This document shows, piece after piece, positions 8,294 to 17,403 of a stretch of 64,000 nt of DNA. Every line of letters begins with the position of its first letter. Position 1 is the first letter of the stretch. Where the stretch lies: positions 1 through 64,000 of the forward strand of contig NZ_PDWP01000018.1 of assembly GCF_010093235.1 (NCBI RefSeq). Direction: 5' to 3'. A model generated the notes under the pieces. The model had not been told where the DNA came from. It was given only the letters and a program-made list of their open reading frames with translations, and made no database searches. Made by a program: the position numbers and the translations under genes. Source of the stretch: Pseudoxanthomonas suwonensis. Lineage in GTDB: Bacteria; Pseudomonadota; Gammaproteobacteria; Xanthomonadales; Xanthomonadaceae.

Positions 8294-8432
8294 TTCGTCG
8301 CCCGGCGGCTGCGTTGCGCGGCCGCCAGTCGCCACTGGCCACCAGGAACTACGAGGCGTGCTGCCACCAGGCCGCCTCCTGGCCGTGCATTCGGCTGCCA
8401 CCGGATGCGGCCTCCTTCCTGCCATTTCCCAT

Positions 8433-8469
8433 GTAGGAAGCGGGCAGGGGGCATTCGGCACATTCCTAC
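8433..8469. repeat. REP-like inverted repeat upstream of the RAYT gene
   Basis: GTAGGAA (8433-8439) and TTCCTAC (8463-8469) are perfect inverted arms around 23 bases. The GTAG…CTAC ends resemble the GTAG tetranucleotide at the foot of REP hairpins linked to RAYT transposases in Xanthomonas and Stenotrophomonas. It lies 58 bases before the RAYT-like gene. The arms are short, so this could be a decayed REP. Confidence 0.5.
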
Positions 8470-8526
8470 GGGTTGCAGCGGATTTTCCCGCTGTTTCCGG
8501 ACCCGCAGCCGCGCCACTGTAGGCAC

Positions 8527-9015
8527 ATGGACATGCCTGCAGCCAAATCCGCTCCGTACGCCGATACCCCTTCGCGCGATGTCGATCCGACGGCAGATCG
8601 GGCCGGGGACGCCATTTTCGAGGTCGGGGTGGTCACGCGCGGCCGCTACGCCTGCTTCGCCGACTTCCATGTGGCCTGGACGGCCGTGCGCGCCTTCCGC
8701 GATCCGGCGGCGCTGGGCGACAGCCGCCTGCTGGCCTGGGTCCTGCTGCCGGACCGTGTCTGCTGGCTTATCCAGTCCGGCGAGCGGATGCCCGTGGAGA
8801 AGGCGGTCAGCCGGATGAAGTCCTGCAGCGCCGTACAGGTCAACAGGACGCTGTTCCGCGCGGGGCCGTTGTGGGAGGCGGGATTCAGGGCGCGCCCGCT
8901 GTCCATCGACGAGGATCCGCGGGCGGTGGCGCGCCGCATGCTGGTGGCGCCGGTCCAGGCGGGCCTGGCCGTGCAACTGGCCGAGTATCCGTTCTGGGAC
9001 TGCATCTGGATCTGA
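8527..9015 (+). CDS. Degenerate RAYT-like protein (REP-associated Y1 transposase family) without catalytic residues
   Basis: The 162-residue protein matches the overall layout of xanthomonad REP-associated tyrosine transposases: LAWVLLPD in the core, an APVQAGL segment and the tail EYPFWDCIWI. The HUH metal-binding motif expected after LPD is R77-V78-C79, so both histidines are gone. The tyrosine expected in an ARYxxxNPVRAGL helix is R137 (ARRMLVAPVQAGL). The frame is intact and of normal length, so the fold is kept while endonuclease activity is probably lost. ATG 8527 is chosen; a TTG at 8473 would add 18 residues. Palindromes resembling REPs flank it. Confidence 0.72.
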   Translation: MDMPAAKSAPYADTPSRDVDPTADRAGDAIFEVGVVTRGRYACFADFHVAWTAVRAFRDPAALGDSRLLAWVLLPDRVCWLIQSGERMPVEKAVSRMKSCSAVQVNRTLFRAGPLWEAGFRARPLSIDEDPRAVARRMLVAPVQAGLAVQLAEYPFWDCIWI

Positions 9016-9324
9016 GCCGTCGCGGCGCCGCCTGCACGGGTTGAGGGGGGGGGCGGTAGAGGGCAGGCTGCCGGCGGGGCGCCGGCAGCCTGCCCCTTCC
9101 GGCCATGGGCGTCCGGCCGGCAGGAGGACTGGGCGCTGCACGTGCGAGGGGCGCAGGATCCCGCGGCAGGGCGGGTCCGGAGGCGTCCGCGGCTCTGGCC
9201 CCCGGCCAGGAGACGGGCCGGGGCGGCCATCCCGGCGGCCGCAGGGCATGCCCCGGGCCGCGGGGCTGGCCCACGGGCGCGGGAGGCGTCATGCTTGCCG
9301 GCTTGGACGCTGCCGACCCTGCCG
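9016..9324. other. Intergenic region between the RAYT-like gene and ybgC (309 bp)
   Basis: No gene is supported. It holds a run of nine G (9045-9053) and the long REP-like hairpin at 9056-9095. Open frames that run through it only extend ybgC upstream or are random GC-rich frames. No convincing promoter for the Tol-Pal operon was found. Confidence 0.6.
9056..9095. repeat. REP-like hairpin preceded by GTAG
   Basis: A perfect 15-bp stem, GGGCAGGCTGCCGGC (9061-9075) with its complement at 9081-9095, closes a GGGGC loop. It is preceded one base earlier by GTAG (9056-9059). GTAG plus a GC-rich stem-loop is the standard RAYT-associated REP architecture. It lies 40 bases after the RAYT-like stop. 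It has no U-tract but could still act as a transcription barrier. Confidence 0.65.
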
Positions 9325-9735
9325 ATGTTCAGCATTCCGATACGCGTGTACTGGGAAGATACCGATGCCGGTGGCGTGGTTTACCACGCGCGCTACGTAG
9401 CCTTCCTGGAGCGCGCCCGCAGCGACGCACTGCGGGCGATGGGCCATGGCCAGCGCGACCTGCAGGCGGCCGGGGTGGTCTTCGCGGTCCACTCGATGCG
9501 CATGGACTTCCTGCGCCCCGCCCGGCTGGACGACCTGCTCGAGGTGACCGCGGAGGTCTCCCGCATGGGTCGCGCCAGCGTGGTCTTCTCCCAGCGGATC
9601 CTGCGCGGCGAAGAGGTGCTGCTGGAGGCCGAGGTGAAAGTGGCATCCCTGCGGGCGGTCGATTTCCGGCCGTGCCCCATGGATCCGGTGCTGTACGAGG
9701 AACTACGGACGCTGCAGCCCGGTCACAGGCCGTGA
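9325..9735 (+). CDS. ybgC: Tol-Pal-associated acyl-CoA thioesterase YbgC
   Basis: The 136-residue single hot-dog-fold thioesterase carries the active-site motif EDTDAGGVVYHARY near residues 11-24. YbgC hydrolyses short acyl-CoA or acyl-ACP and is linked to phospholipid synthesis at the inner membrane. It is the usual first gene of the tol-pal cluster and lies 70 bases before tolQ. The ATG at 9325 gives family length; an in-frame start at 9142 would add 61 low-complexity residues. Confidence 0.95.
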   Translation: MFSIPIRVYWEDTDAGGVVYHARYVAFLERARSDALRAMGHGQRDLQAAGVVFAVHSMRMDFLRPARLDDLLEVTAEVSRMGRASVVFSQRILRGEEVLLEAEVKVASLRAVDFRPCPMDPVLYEELRTLQPGHRP

Positions 9736-9805
9736 CCGGGACGACCGCGACGGGAGTGAATCCCCGCCGCACCACGCACCAAGACAATGCATTGAGGAAC
9801 GAAGG

Positions 9806-10582
9806 ATGATCGGATCGAGCCTGGCCCTGCTGGCCACCGTGGTCGAGGCGCTGCCCCCGGACGCGGCCGCGGCGGCCACCGAGGCGGCGACCAGCGTCGC
9901 CCACGGCGGCATCAACTATCTGGACCTGATGCTGCGCGCGAGCCTGCCGGTCAAGCTGATCGTCCTGCTGCTGCTGGCCGGGTCCCTGATCAGCTGGGTG
10001 ATCATTTTCCGCAAGCTGGGCACCTTCAAGCGCGCCGACCAGGAAGCGGACGAATTCGAGAACCGGTTCTGGTCCGGCGCGGACCTGGTCAAGCTGTACG
10101 CGGCCGCCACCGACCGCAACCGCGTGGTCGGCGGCCTGGAGGCGATCTTCGAGGCCGGCTTCCGCGAGTTCACCCGCCTGCGCGACAAGCGTCGCCACGA
10201 CGGCAGGGCACAGCTGGAGGGCGCGCAGCGCGCCATGCGCGTGGCCTACTCCCGCGAGGTCGGCCAGCTGGAGCGCAACCTCGAGCTGCTGGCCAACATC
10301 GGTTCCACCGCGCCCTACGTGGGCCTGGTGGGCACCGTGTTCGGCATCATGGTGACCATGCACGACATGGTCAGCCAGGGCCAGCAGGTCGGCATCGCCT
10401 CGGTGGCGCCGGGCATTTCCGAGGCCCTGTTCGCCACCGCGATCGGCTTGTTCGTCGCCATCCCCGCGGTGTGGGCCTACAACCGCTACACCAGCCGCGT
10501 CGACCGCCTGTCGCAGCGCTACGAAAGCTTCGCCGACGAGTTCAGCTCGATCCTGCAGCGCCAGGCCGGCGCGGACGAATGA
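9806..10582 (+). CDS. tolQ: Tol-Pal system proton-channel subunit TolQ
   Basis: The 258-residue inner-membrane protein of the ExbB/MotA family has three membrane helices. Helix 1 is about residues 48-68, followed by a long cytoplasmic loop. Helices 2-3 are about 165-185 and 205-235, with the conserved NIGSTAPYVGLVGTVFG and PGISEALFATAIGL motifs. With TolR it forms the proton channel that energises TolA. A GAAGGATG context places a ribosome-binding site next to ATG 9806. Confidence 0.97.
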   Translation: MIGSSLALLATVVEALPPDAAAAATEAATSVAHGGINYLDLMLRASLPVKLIVLLLLAGSLISWVIIFRKLGTFKRADQEADEFENRFWSGADLVKLYAAATDRNRVVGGLEAIFEAGFREFTRLRDKRRHDGRAQLEGAQRAMRVAYSREVGQLERNLELLANIGSTAPYVGLVGTVFGIMVTMHDMVSQGQQVGIASVAPGISEALFATAIGLFVAIPAVWAYNRYTSRVDRLSQRYESFADEFSSILQRQAGADE

Positions 10583-10607
10583 GCCGCCTGCCGGCCGGGA
10601 GCACCCC

Positions 10608-11036
<429 letters not shown>

Positions 11037-11049
11037 GGCCGGCGCCCAG

Positions 11050-12042
11050 GTGAGCATGCACGCCGACGCGTTCTACCCACGACCCGACGACCGCGAGGGC
11101 GGGCTGACCGGCCCGCTGCTGGCGGCATTGGCCCTGCACGTGGCGGTGGCGGTGCTGTTCTGGCTGGCCTGGTGGTGGTCGCCGCAGCGCCAGGTCGAGC
11201 CGGCCGCCGGCTCGCCGGCGATCGAGGCCTCGCTGGTGATGAGCCCTGCCGACGTTGCTGCCGCCCAGCGCCGCGCCGAGGAGGCGCCAAAACCCGAACC
11301 GCTGCCGGAGCCGGTGGTCGAGACCGCGCCCGAGGAAACCGTGCCGCCGCCGCAGCCGCTGCCGGAACCGCGTCCGCAGGATGCCCAGGTCGCCCCGCAG
11401 CAGAAGGCCCAGGACTTCATCCCGCAACCGGATACGGTCGACCAGGACGAGGCGCGCCGCGACGCCATCGCCAGGGAAAAGGCCGAGCGCGAGCAGGAAG
11501 AACGGCGCCGCCAGCAGCAGATCGACCTGACCGAGCAGCAGCGCCAGAAGGAAGCCGAGAACCAGCGCCGGTTGGCTGCCCAGGCCGAGGAAGCCGAGCG
11601 CCAGAAGAAGCTGGCCGAGATCCGCCGCCAGCGCGAGCAGGCCGCACGCGAGGCGGAGCGCGCCGAGCAGCGCCTGCGCCAGTTGCAGCAGGTCCAGCAG
11701 CGCCAGTCCGCGCCTGCCCAGGCCAGCCAGGGTTCGCCCGGCCAGGGCGGCACCAGCGAGGACCTGCTCGCCAAGTATTCGGCGGCGATCCAGCAGGCGG
11801 TGACCAACCAGTGGATCCGGCCGGAGACCGTGCCGCTGGGCCAGCGCTGCCGCGTGCAGATCCGCCAGCTGCCCGGCGGCGAGGTGATCGACGTGAAGGT
11901 GCAGCCGGGCTGCCCCTACGACGAGGCCGGCCAGCGCTCGCTCGAGGCGGCGGTCCTGCGTGCGCAGCCGCTGCCGTACCGGGGCTTCGAATCGGTGTTC
12001 CAGCGCACCCTGATCCTCAACTTCGAGGCCCGCGACCGCTGA
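11050..12042 (+). CDS. tolA: Cell envelope integrity protein TolA
   Basis: The 330-residue protein has one N-terminal membrane helix (about 19-40), a Pro/Glu-rich stretch and a long Arg/Glu/Gln/Ala-rich coiled coil (about 125-225). The C-terminal TonB/TolA domain (about 236-330) has two conserved cysteines (RCRVQI, GCPYDE). It bridges the inner membrane to Pal and TolB during division. GTG 11050 is listed; ATG 11056 two codons later is an equally possible start. Confidence 0.95.
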   Translation: MSMHADAFYPRPDDREGGLTGPLLAALALHVAVAVLFWLAWWWSPQRQVEPAAGSPAIEASLVMSPADVAAAQRRAEEAPKPEPLPEPVVETAPEETVPPPQPLPEPRPQDAQVAPQQKAQDFIPQPDTVDQDEARRDAIAREKAEREQEERRRQQQIDLTEQQRQKEAENQRRLAAQAEEAERQKKLAEIRRQREQAAREAERAEQRLRQLQQVQQRQSAPAQASQGSPGQGGTSEDLLAKYSAAIQQAVTNQWIRPETVPLGQRCRVQIRQLPGGEVIDVKVQPGCPYDEAGQRSLEAAVLRAQPLPYRGFESVFQRTLILNFEARDR

Positions 12043-12260
12043 TATCCCACCGCCGCCCGGGCGGGAACTTCCATGAATCCCCGCGGTCTTCCCGGGCCGT
12101 CCCGACGGCGACGCGCGTTCCCGGGGCGACCGCCCGGCCGGCCGGGGCGCCCGCTCCGACGGCCGGAGAAGCGTTCACGCGCTTTTCGTTCATGATTGGG
12201 AATATGTTCACATCCTCGCTGGTATCCCTACCGATCCTCCGAATGCCCGTGCCCCTGCCC

Positions 12261-13580
12261 ATGAAACCTTCGTTGCGCTGGTTCTTCCTGCTCGCCTGCC
12301 TGCTGGTGCCCGGCCTGGCTGTCGCCCAGCAACAGGGCCTGGAGATCGACATCATCGGCGGCAACGCCTCGGCCCTGCCGATCGCGGTGGTGCCGATGCC
12401 GTATGAAGGCGGCGGCGCGGCGCCGGAAACGGACGTGGCAAAGGTGGTGCGCGACGACCTCGCGCGCTCCGGCCAGTTCCGCACGCTTCCGGTCGAGCAG
12501 ATGGTCGAGCGGCCCACGCGCGGCGGCGAGATCCAGTACCCGACCTGGCGCCAACTGCGGCAGGACTACCTGGTGGTCGGCCGCGTGCTGGATGCGGGCG
12601 AGGGCGGCTACCGCGTGGAATACGAGCTGTTCGACGTGGCCCGCGGCGAGCGCCTGCTGGGCCTGGCGATGACCGCACGCGCCAGCGCCATGCGCGACGT
12701 GGCCCACCAGATCGCCGATGCCATCTACGAGAAGATCCTCGGCGTGCGCGGTGCGTTCTGGACCCGCATCGCATACGTGACCGCCAGCAACAGCGGCAGC
12801 GGCATGCGCTACGCGCTGGTGGTGGCCGATTCGGACGGCTGGAACCCGCAGGTGGTGGTGCGCTCGGCCGAGCCGCTGCTGTCCCCGGCCTGGAGCCCCG
12901 ACGGCCGCAAGCTCGCCTATGTCAGCTTCGAACGCGGTAACTCCTCGATCTACATCCAGGACATCGCGACCGGCGCGCGCGAGCTGGTTTCCAGCTTCCG
13001 CGGCATCAACAGCGCGCCGTCGTTCTCGCCTGACGGCCGCAAGCTGGCCCTGTCGCTGTCGCGCAGTGGCAACCCCGAGATCTACGTCATGGACCTGGGC
13101 AGCAAGCAGCTGACCCAGCTGACCAACCATTTCGGCATCGATACCGAGCCGACCTGGAGCGCGGATGGCTCGACCATCTACTTCACCTCCGACCGTGGCG
13201 GCCGCCCGCAGATCTACCAGGTCCCGTCTACCGGGGGCGCCGCAACCCGCGTCACGTTCCAGGGCAACTACAACGCCACCGCCACCGTCTCCTACGACGG
13301 CAAGAAGATCGCGATGGCCCAGGGTTCCGGCAACACCTACCGGATCGCGATGATGGACACCAGCCTCGGCTCGCCGCGCTGGAGCGCCATCTCCACCGGT
13401 TCCCTGGACGAGTCTCCCAGTTTCGCCCCCAACGCCAGCATGCTGATCTACGCCGCGCGCGAGGGTGGCCGGGGGGTGCTGTACGCAGTTTCGGCCGATG
13501 CCCGGGTGCGCCAGCGCCTGGTCCTGGCCGACGGCGACGTACGCGAACCGGCGTGGTCGCCGTACCGCAGCGCGCGTTAA
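12261..13580 (+). CDS. tolB: Tol-Pal system beta-propeller protein TolB
   Basis: The 439-residue periplasmic protein has a signal peptide (KPSLRWFF then a hydrophobic core ending AVAQQQ), an N-terminal alpha/beta domain (to about 160) and a six-bladed propeller. The propeller carries repeated SPx[15 protein letters not shown] motifs (about 205-435). It binds Pal and is displaced by TolA. ATG 12261 puts the signal peptide at the N-terminus; in-frame ATGs at 12243 and 12204 are alternatives. The 218-base gap after tolA is the longest inside the cluster and may hold an internal promoter. Confidence 0.95.
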   Translation: MKPSLRWFFLLACLLVPGLAVAQQQGLEIDIIGGNASALPIAVVPMPYEGGGAAPETDVAKVVRDDLARSGQFRTLPVEQMVERPTRGGEIQYPTWRQLRQDYLVVGRVLDAGEGGYRVEYELFDVARGERLLGLAMTARASAMRDVAHQIADAIYEKILGVRGAFWTRIAYVTASNSGSGMRYALVVADSDGWNPQVVVRSAEPLLSPAWSPDGRKLAYVSFERGNSSIYIQDIATGARELVSSFRGINSAPSFSPDGRKLALSLSRSGNPEIYVMDLGSKQLTQLTNHFGIDTEPTWSADGSTIYFTSDRGGRPQIYQVPSTGGAATRVTFQGNYNATATVSYDGKKIAMAQGSGNTYRIAMMDTSLGSPRWSAISTGSLDESPSFAPNASMLIYAAREGGRGVLYAVSADARVRQRLVLADGDVREPAWSPYRSAR

Positions 13581-13650
13581 TAATCAGTTGTAAGATTCGC
13601 CCGTTGCACGCTTATCTCAACCACCACCTGTGCATCACAAGGAAATGATC

Positions 13651-14163
13651 ATGAACAGTTCCACCCGCGTTCTGCTGGTTTCCATGCTGTCGGTCGCCGT
13701 CCTGGCCGGCTGCTCGAAGAAGGTCAAGGAGGAGCCGGCTCCGGAGCCGACCCCGACCCCGGCCCCGACCGCCCCGGTTGCCGATGACGGCCGCTATGGT
13801 CCGGAAGACCTGGACACCGACGCCTGCCTGCGCCAGCGCGTCGTGTACTTCGACTTCGACCAGGATGCCCTGAAGCCGGAGTTCCAGGCCATCGTCGCCT
13901 GCCACGCCAAGTACCTGGTCGATCGTCCGTCGGCCCGCATCACCCTGCAGGGCAACGCCGACGAGCGCGGCAGCCGCGCCTACAACCAGGCCCTGGGCGA
14001 GCGCCGTGGCAACGCCGTCAACTCCGCCCTGCAGGCTGCCGGCGGTTCGGCCAGCCAGCTGGAAGTCGTGAGCTACGGCGAAGAGCGTCCGGTCTGCACC
14101 GAGTCGACCGAGGCCTGCTGGGCGCAGAACCGTCGCGTGGAAATCGTCTACACCGCGCGCTAA
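13651..14163 (+). CDS. pal: Peptidoglycan-associated lipoprotein Pal
   Basis: The 170-residue outer-membrane lipoprotein has lipobox VLAGC (about residues 16-20), a Pro/Glu linker and an OmpA-like peptidoglycan-binding domain. VYFDFDQDALKPE and GNADERGSRAYNQALGERR are the diagnostic motifs. It anchors the outer membrane to the wall through diaminopimelate. AAGGA at 13639-13643 is 7 bases before ATG 13651, which favours that start over ATG 13645 or GTG 13630. Confidence 0.97.
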   Translation: MNSSTRVLLVSMLSVAVLAGCSKKVKEEPAPEPTPTPAPTAPVADDGRYGPEDLDTDACLRQRVVYFDFDQDALKPEFQAIVACHAKYLVDRPSARITLQGNADERGSRAYNQALGERRGNAVNSALQAAGGSASQLEVVSYGEERPVCTESTEACWAQNRRVEIVYTAR

Positions 14164-14167
14164 GTAG

Positions 14168-14977
14168 ATGCTGCACCTTCGTGCCATCGGCATGATGCTG
14201 GTCGTGGCGGCCCTCGTGGCCGCCACGCCCGCGCATGCGCAGAAGATGAGCCTGGCCGACCGGGTTGCCCGGCTCGAGGTCCAGGCAAACAACACCCAGG
14301 CCAACCAGGACCTGCTGAACCAGCTGGCGCTGCTGCGCAGCGAGGTGCAGGAACTGCGTTCGGCGCTGGAGCAGCTGCAGCACGAGCACCAGCAGCTGCA
14401 GCAGCGCAACCGCGACCAGTACCTCGACCTCGACGGCCGCCTCAACCGGCTGGAAGGCGGGGAGCTTCCCGCGCCCCCGGCCGCCACCGGCGCCGCCGCG
14501 CTTGCTCCGCCCGCGCCGAAGGCCCCGGCCGCACCGGCCGACGCACAGCCCAGGGTCCATGGCGATCCGGGTTCGCTCGCACTGGGCGCCGACGAACGCG
14601 CTGCCTACGAGGCGGCCTTCAATACCCTCAAGGCCGGCGAGTACGACCGCTCGGCCGAGGCCTTCCAGGCCTTCCTTGATGCCTACCCGGCCGGCGACTA
14701 TGCGCCCAACGCGCTGTACTGGCTGGGCGAGAGCTACTACGCCACCGGCAACTACGCGCTTGCAGGCCAGCAGTTCCGCGGCCTGATCGAGCGCTATCCC
14801 ACCCACGACAAGGCGCCGGGCGCGCTGCTGAAGCTGGGCCTGGCCCAGTTCGGCGAGGGCGAGGTGCGCCAGGCGCAGGCGACCCTGGCCCAGGTCGAGT
14901 CGCAGTATCCGGGCACCGACGCGGCGCGCATCGCCGCCGACCGCCTGCGTTCCATCCAGCTCAGCCAGCTGCGCTGA
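14168..14977 (+). CDS. cpoB: Cell division coordinator CpoB (YbgF)
   Basis: The 269-residue periplasmic protein has a signal peptide (cleavage after about AHA-25), an N-terminal trimerising coiled coil (about 30-100), a Pro/Ala linker and C-terminal TPR repeats (about 145-265). CpoB couples Tol-Pal energy state to PBP1B activity during constriction. It starts 4 bases after the pal stop and ends the cluster before the terminator at 14986. Confidence 0.96.
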   Translation: MLHLRAIGMMLVVAALVAATPAHAQKMSLADRVARLEVQANNTQANQDLLNQLALLRSEVQELRSALEQLQHEHQQLQQRNRDQYLDLDGRLNRLEGGELPAPPAATGAAALAPPAPKAPAAPADAQPRVHGDPGSLALGADERAAYEAAFNTLKAGEYDRSAEAFQAFLDAYPAGDYAPNALYWLGESYYATGNYALAGQQFRGLIERYPTHDKAPGALLKLGLAQFGEGEVRQAQATLAQVESQYPGTDAARIAADRLRSIQLSQLR

Positions 14978-14985
14978 GCTGGCGC

Positions 14986-15012
14986 GCCACCCGGCAGGGT
15001 GGCCGCCTTTTT
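14986..15012 (+). terminator. Terminator after the tol-pal cluster
   Basis: GCCACCC (14986-14992) and GGGTGGC (14997-15003) form a 7-bp stem with a GGCA loop, followed by CGCC and TTTTT. It lies 8 bases after the cpoB stop. Confidence 0.75.
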
Positions 15013-15148
15013 CCGGGATTTTCCCGCCCGCGCCGCCGCGTGGCTGGCAGATTGCCGGCGGTAGGTCGCGGCCCCGCCCGGTCCGGCGGCCGCGTCCTCG
15101 CCATCCCCCGGCCAGGGCCACCCCGCGCCGGCCGTACAATACGTCCCC

Positions 15149-15808
15149 ATGAATCCCCCCCCCCCGCAGAACCGCCTGCGGATCACCGAGATCTTCCTTT
15201 CGCTCCAGGGCGAGGCCAACGCCGCCGGCTGGCCGACCGTGTTCGTGCGCCTGACCGGCTGCCCGCTGCGCTGCCAGTACTGCGACACCGCCTACGCTTT
15301 CCACGGCGGGGAGTGGTGGGAGATCGACGCCATCCTGGCGGAGGTCGCGCGCCATGGCGTGCGCCATGTCTGCGTCACCGGCGGCGAGCCGCTGGCGCAG
15401 AAGCGCTGCCTGGACCTGCTGCGGCGCCTTTGCGATGCCGGGTACGACGTCTCGCTGGAGACCTCCGGCGCGCTGGACATCGCCGGCGTCGACCCGCGGG
15501 TATCGCGGGTGGTCGACCTCAAGACCCCGGCCTCGGCCGAGATGGCGCGCAACCGGCTGGAGAACCTCCCGCTGCTTACCGCGCGCGACCAGGTGAAGTT
15601 CGTCCTGTGCGGCCGCGCCGACTACGAGTGGGCGCGCGACATGCTCGCCGAGCACCGCCTGCCGGAACGTTGCGACGTGCTGTTCTCGCCCAGCAAGGGC
15701 CAGCTGGAGGCACGCGACCTGGCCGACTGGATCGTGGCCGATCGCCTGCCGGTGCGTTTCCAGATGCAGCTGCACAAGATCCTCTGGAACGACGAACCGG
15801 GGCGCTGA
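15149..15808 (+). CDS. queE: 7-carboxy-7-deazaguanine synthase QueE
   Basis: The 219-residue radical SAM enzyme forms the 7-deazaguanine ring in queuosine biosynthesis. The cluster-binding motif is GCPLRCQYCDTAYAF (CxxxCxxC type, near residue 37), followed by VTGGEP. The start codon is followed by a run of 11 C encoding four prolines, a possible slippage site. There is no Shine-Dalgarno; TACAAT (15135-15140) lies 8 bases upstream of ATG, which suggests a leaderless or very short-leader transcript. It precedes queC by 48 bases. Confidence 0.96.
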   Translation: MNPPPPQNRLRITEIFLSLQGEANAAGWPTVFVRLTGCPLRCQYCDTAYAFHGGEWWEIDAILAEVARHGVRHVCVTGGEPLAQKRCLDLLRRLCDAGYDVSLETSGALDIAGVDPRVSRVVDLKTPASAEMARNRLENLPLLTARDQVKFVLCGRADYEWARDMLAEHRLPERCDVLFSPSKGQLEARDLADWIVADRLPVRFQMQLHKILWNDEPGR

Positions 15809-15856
15809 GCCGGTTGCACGGCCCTACAATGGGCCACCCCACATGAAGCAGTTCCC

Positions 15857-16531
15857 ATGAAGAAAGCCGTCGCCCTCGTCTCCGGTGGCATGGATTCGGC
15901 CGTCGTCCTGGCCATCGCCCGCGAGCAGGGATTCGCCGTGCACGCACTGAGCGTCCGCTACGGCCAGCGCCACACCTCCGAACTGGACGCCGCCGCGCGC
16001 GTGGCCGCCGCCCTGGGCGCGGCCGAGCACAAGACCGTGGCCATCGACCTGCGCAGCATCGGCGGGTCCGCCCTGACCGACGACATCGAGGTGCCCGAGG
16101 CGGGCGGCGAAGGCATCCCGGTGACCTACGTGCCGGCGCGCAACACCATCATGCTGTCAGTGGCGCTGGGCTGGGCCGAGGTGCTTGGCGCGGCCGACAT
16201 CTTCTGCGGCGTCAACGCGGTGGACTATTCCGGCTATCCCGACTGCCGCCCGGAATTCGTCGAGGCCTTCGAGCGGCTGGCGAACCTGGCCACCAAGGCT
16301 GGCGTCGAGGGTGCGGGTATCCGCGTGCATGCACCGTTGATCCGCATGGGCAAGGACGAGATCGTCCGCGAGGGCCTGCGCCTGGGCGTGGACTTCGGCC
16401 AGACCGTGTCCTGTTACCGCGCCGACGAACAGGGCCGGGCCTGTGGCCACTGCGATGCCTGCCAGCTGCGCGCGGCCGGCTTCGCCGCCGCGGGCGTGGC
16501 CGACCCCACCCGTTACGTCGCCGGGGCCTGA
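15857..16531 (+). CDS. queC: 7-cyano-7-deazaguanine synthase QueC
   Basis: The 224-residue ATP-dependent enzyme converts 7-carboxy-7-deazaguanine to preQ0. The PP-loop SGGMDSAV is at residues 9-16, and four C-terminal zinc cysteines are in VSCYR…CGHCDAC. The order tol-pal, queE, queC, tRNA-Lys is conserved in several gammaproteobacteria. A TACAAT hexamer (15825-15830) could be its own promoter -10. Confidence 0.97.
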   Translation: MKKAVALVSGGMDSAVVLAIAREQGFAVHALSVRYGQRHTSELDAAARVAAALGAAEHKTVAIDLRSIGGSALTDDIEVPEAGGEGIPVTYVPARNTIMLSVALGWAEVLGAADIFCGVNAVDYSGYPDCRPEFVEAFERLANLATKAGVEGAGIRVHAPLIRMGKDEIVREGLRLGVDFGQTVSCYRADEQGRACGHCDACQLRAAGFAAAGVADPTRYVAGA

Positions 16532-16598
16532 GCCACGGGTGGCGCCATCGGCGTCGCAGCCGATCGGCCGCATCGGCCGCAGGCGTCGCCCGATCGGG

Positions 16599-16604
16599 TA
16601 AAAT
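16599..16604 (+). promoter_or_regulatory. Candidate -10 box of tRNA-Lys
   Basis: TAAAAT lies 27 bases before the mature tRNA 5' end, so transcription would start near 16611. No good -35 box is present at the expected distance, so the call is tentative. Confidence 0.4.
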
Positions 16605-16631
16605 GCGCGACCCGGCCACGGCCGGACCCGT

Positions 16632-16707
16632 GGGCCGTTAGCTCAGTCGGTAGAGCATCGGACTTTTAATCCGCTGGTCGTTGGTTCGATTCCAACACGG
16701 CCCACCA
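16632..16707 (+). tRNA. tRNA-Lys (anticodon UUU)
   Basis: The 76-base cloverleaf has acceptor GGGCCGT/ACGGCCC, D-stem GCTC/GAGC, anticodon loop CTTTTAA with TTT at 16665-16667, T-arm GTTGG-TTCGATT-CCAAC, discriminator A and encoded CCA. The top pair of the anticodon stem (27:43) is a T-C mismatch; the other pairs are intact. Confidence 0.98.
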
Positions 16708-16740
16708 TCGAATCCCTCCTGGCGTCCTGCCCGGAACGCG

Positions 16741-16772
16741 AAACCCCGCCGGCGCGCGGGGTTTTTCTTTTT
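16741..16772 (+). terminator. Terminator after tRNA-Lys
   Basis: AAACCCCGC (16741-16749) pairs with GCGGGGTTT (16756-16764) around CGGCGC, followed by TTCTTTTT. A strong intrinsic terminator 34 bases after the tRNA. Confidence 0.93.
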
Positions 16773-16954
16773 CGCGGCCAGGCCTGAAGCGCCGCTGCCC
16801 GGCCCATGCGCGCGCGCCATTGAAGGCCGATGGTGCGAATGGCGACCTTGCGGCGCCGTGCCGGTGTCGCTGCCCTCCGGCCCGCTGCGGGAGCCGGCCC
16901 CTACGGCGGCCGGCGCGGATCGTGGGGCGGGCACCAGCGTGCGGTGCAGCGGGC

Positions 16955-17173
16955 TTAGCCGTCGGAGCGGTAGATGCGCGACAGGCGTGCACCGTCATGC
17001 GAGACGAAGCGGCCGCTGTCGCCGGTCAGCGCATACCGGACGGCGGCGATGGCCGCCTGTACCGGCGTGCAGCGCCACTCGCGCGCCTTGCGATAGGCCT
17101 TGCTGAAGTCGCGCACGCGCTGCCGCAGGCCGGCCCGGTGCCGGGCGCTCCGTCGCGGGTCTTCCGTCGCCAT
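16955..17173 (-). CDS. Small basic hypothetical protein (72 aa)
   Basis: A 72-residue Arg/Lys-rich protein without signal peptide or membrane segment, ending in a [20 protein letters not shown]-like tail. The start at 17173 is supported by AAGGAG 7 bases upstream, much better than longer in-frame options. I do not recognise a family. It is divergent from lhr across 230 bases. Codon use looks like its neighbours, so it is probably a real gene, but this is not certain. Confidence 0.6.
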   Translation of the reverse strand: MATEDPRRSARHRAGLRQRVRDFSKAYRKAREWRCTPVQAAIAAVRYALTGDSGRFVSHDGARLSRIYRSDG

Positions 17174-17403
17174 TGCCAACTCCTTGGGCTGCGTCCTGTC
17201 GCCGCCGTCGGTCACGCTGGCCTCCCGTGGCGAACATACCGCGTCGCCGGTGGACGGGCCAGTTGGCCGGCCATGAACGCCAGCTGCCCGGCTGGCCCGC
17301 CGGCGTTGATGGCCTGGCCGGTGGGACCCATAGTCGGGGAGAGGCCGGTCGCGCCGCCTGCGACGTCCCCGCATCAGGCTGCCTTTCCCCGGCCGTTCCC
17401 GCC

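Noticed and set aside
6549-8342. Long open frame opposite pilB (597 codons) and similar long antisense frames opposite lhr, hrpA, spoT, PBP1A, pilQ and the Bat genes
   Set aside because: They are His/Arg/Gln/Ala-rich mirror frames expected in GC-rich coding DNA, with no ribosome-binding site or recognisable domain, and the opposite strand encodes a clear conserved protein.
15061-15094. GTAG followed by CGCGGCC/GGCCGCG arms between cpoB and queE
   Set aside because: It looks superficially like a REP, but the arms are only 7 bases and the interior does not pair; likely chance in GC-rich DNA.
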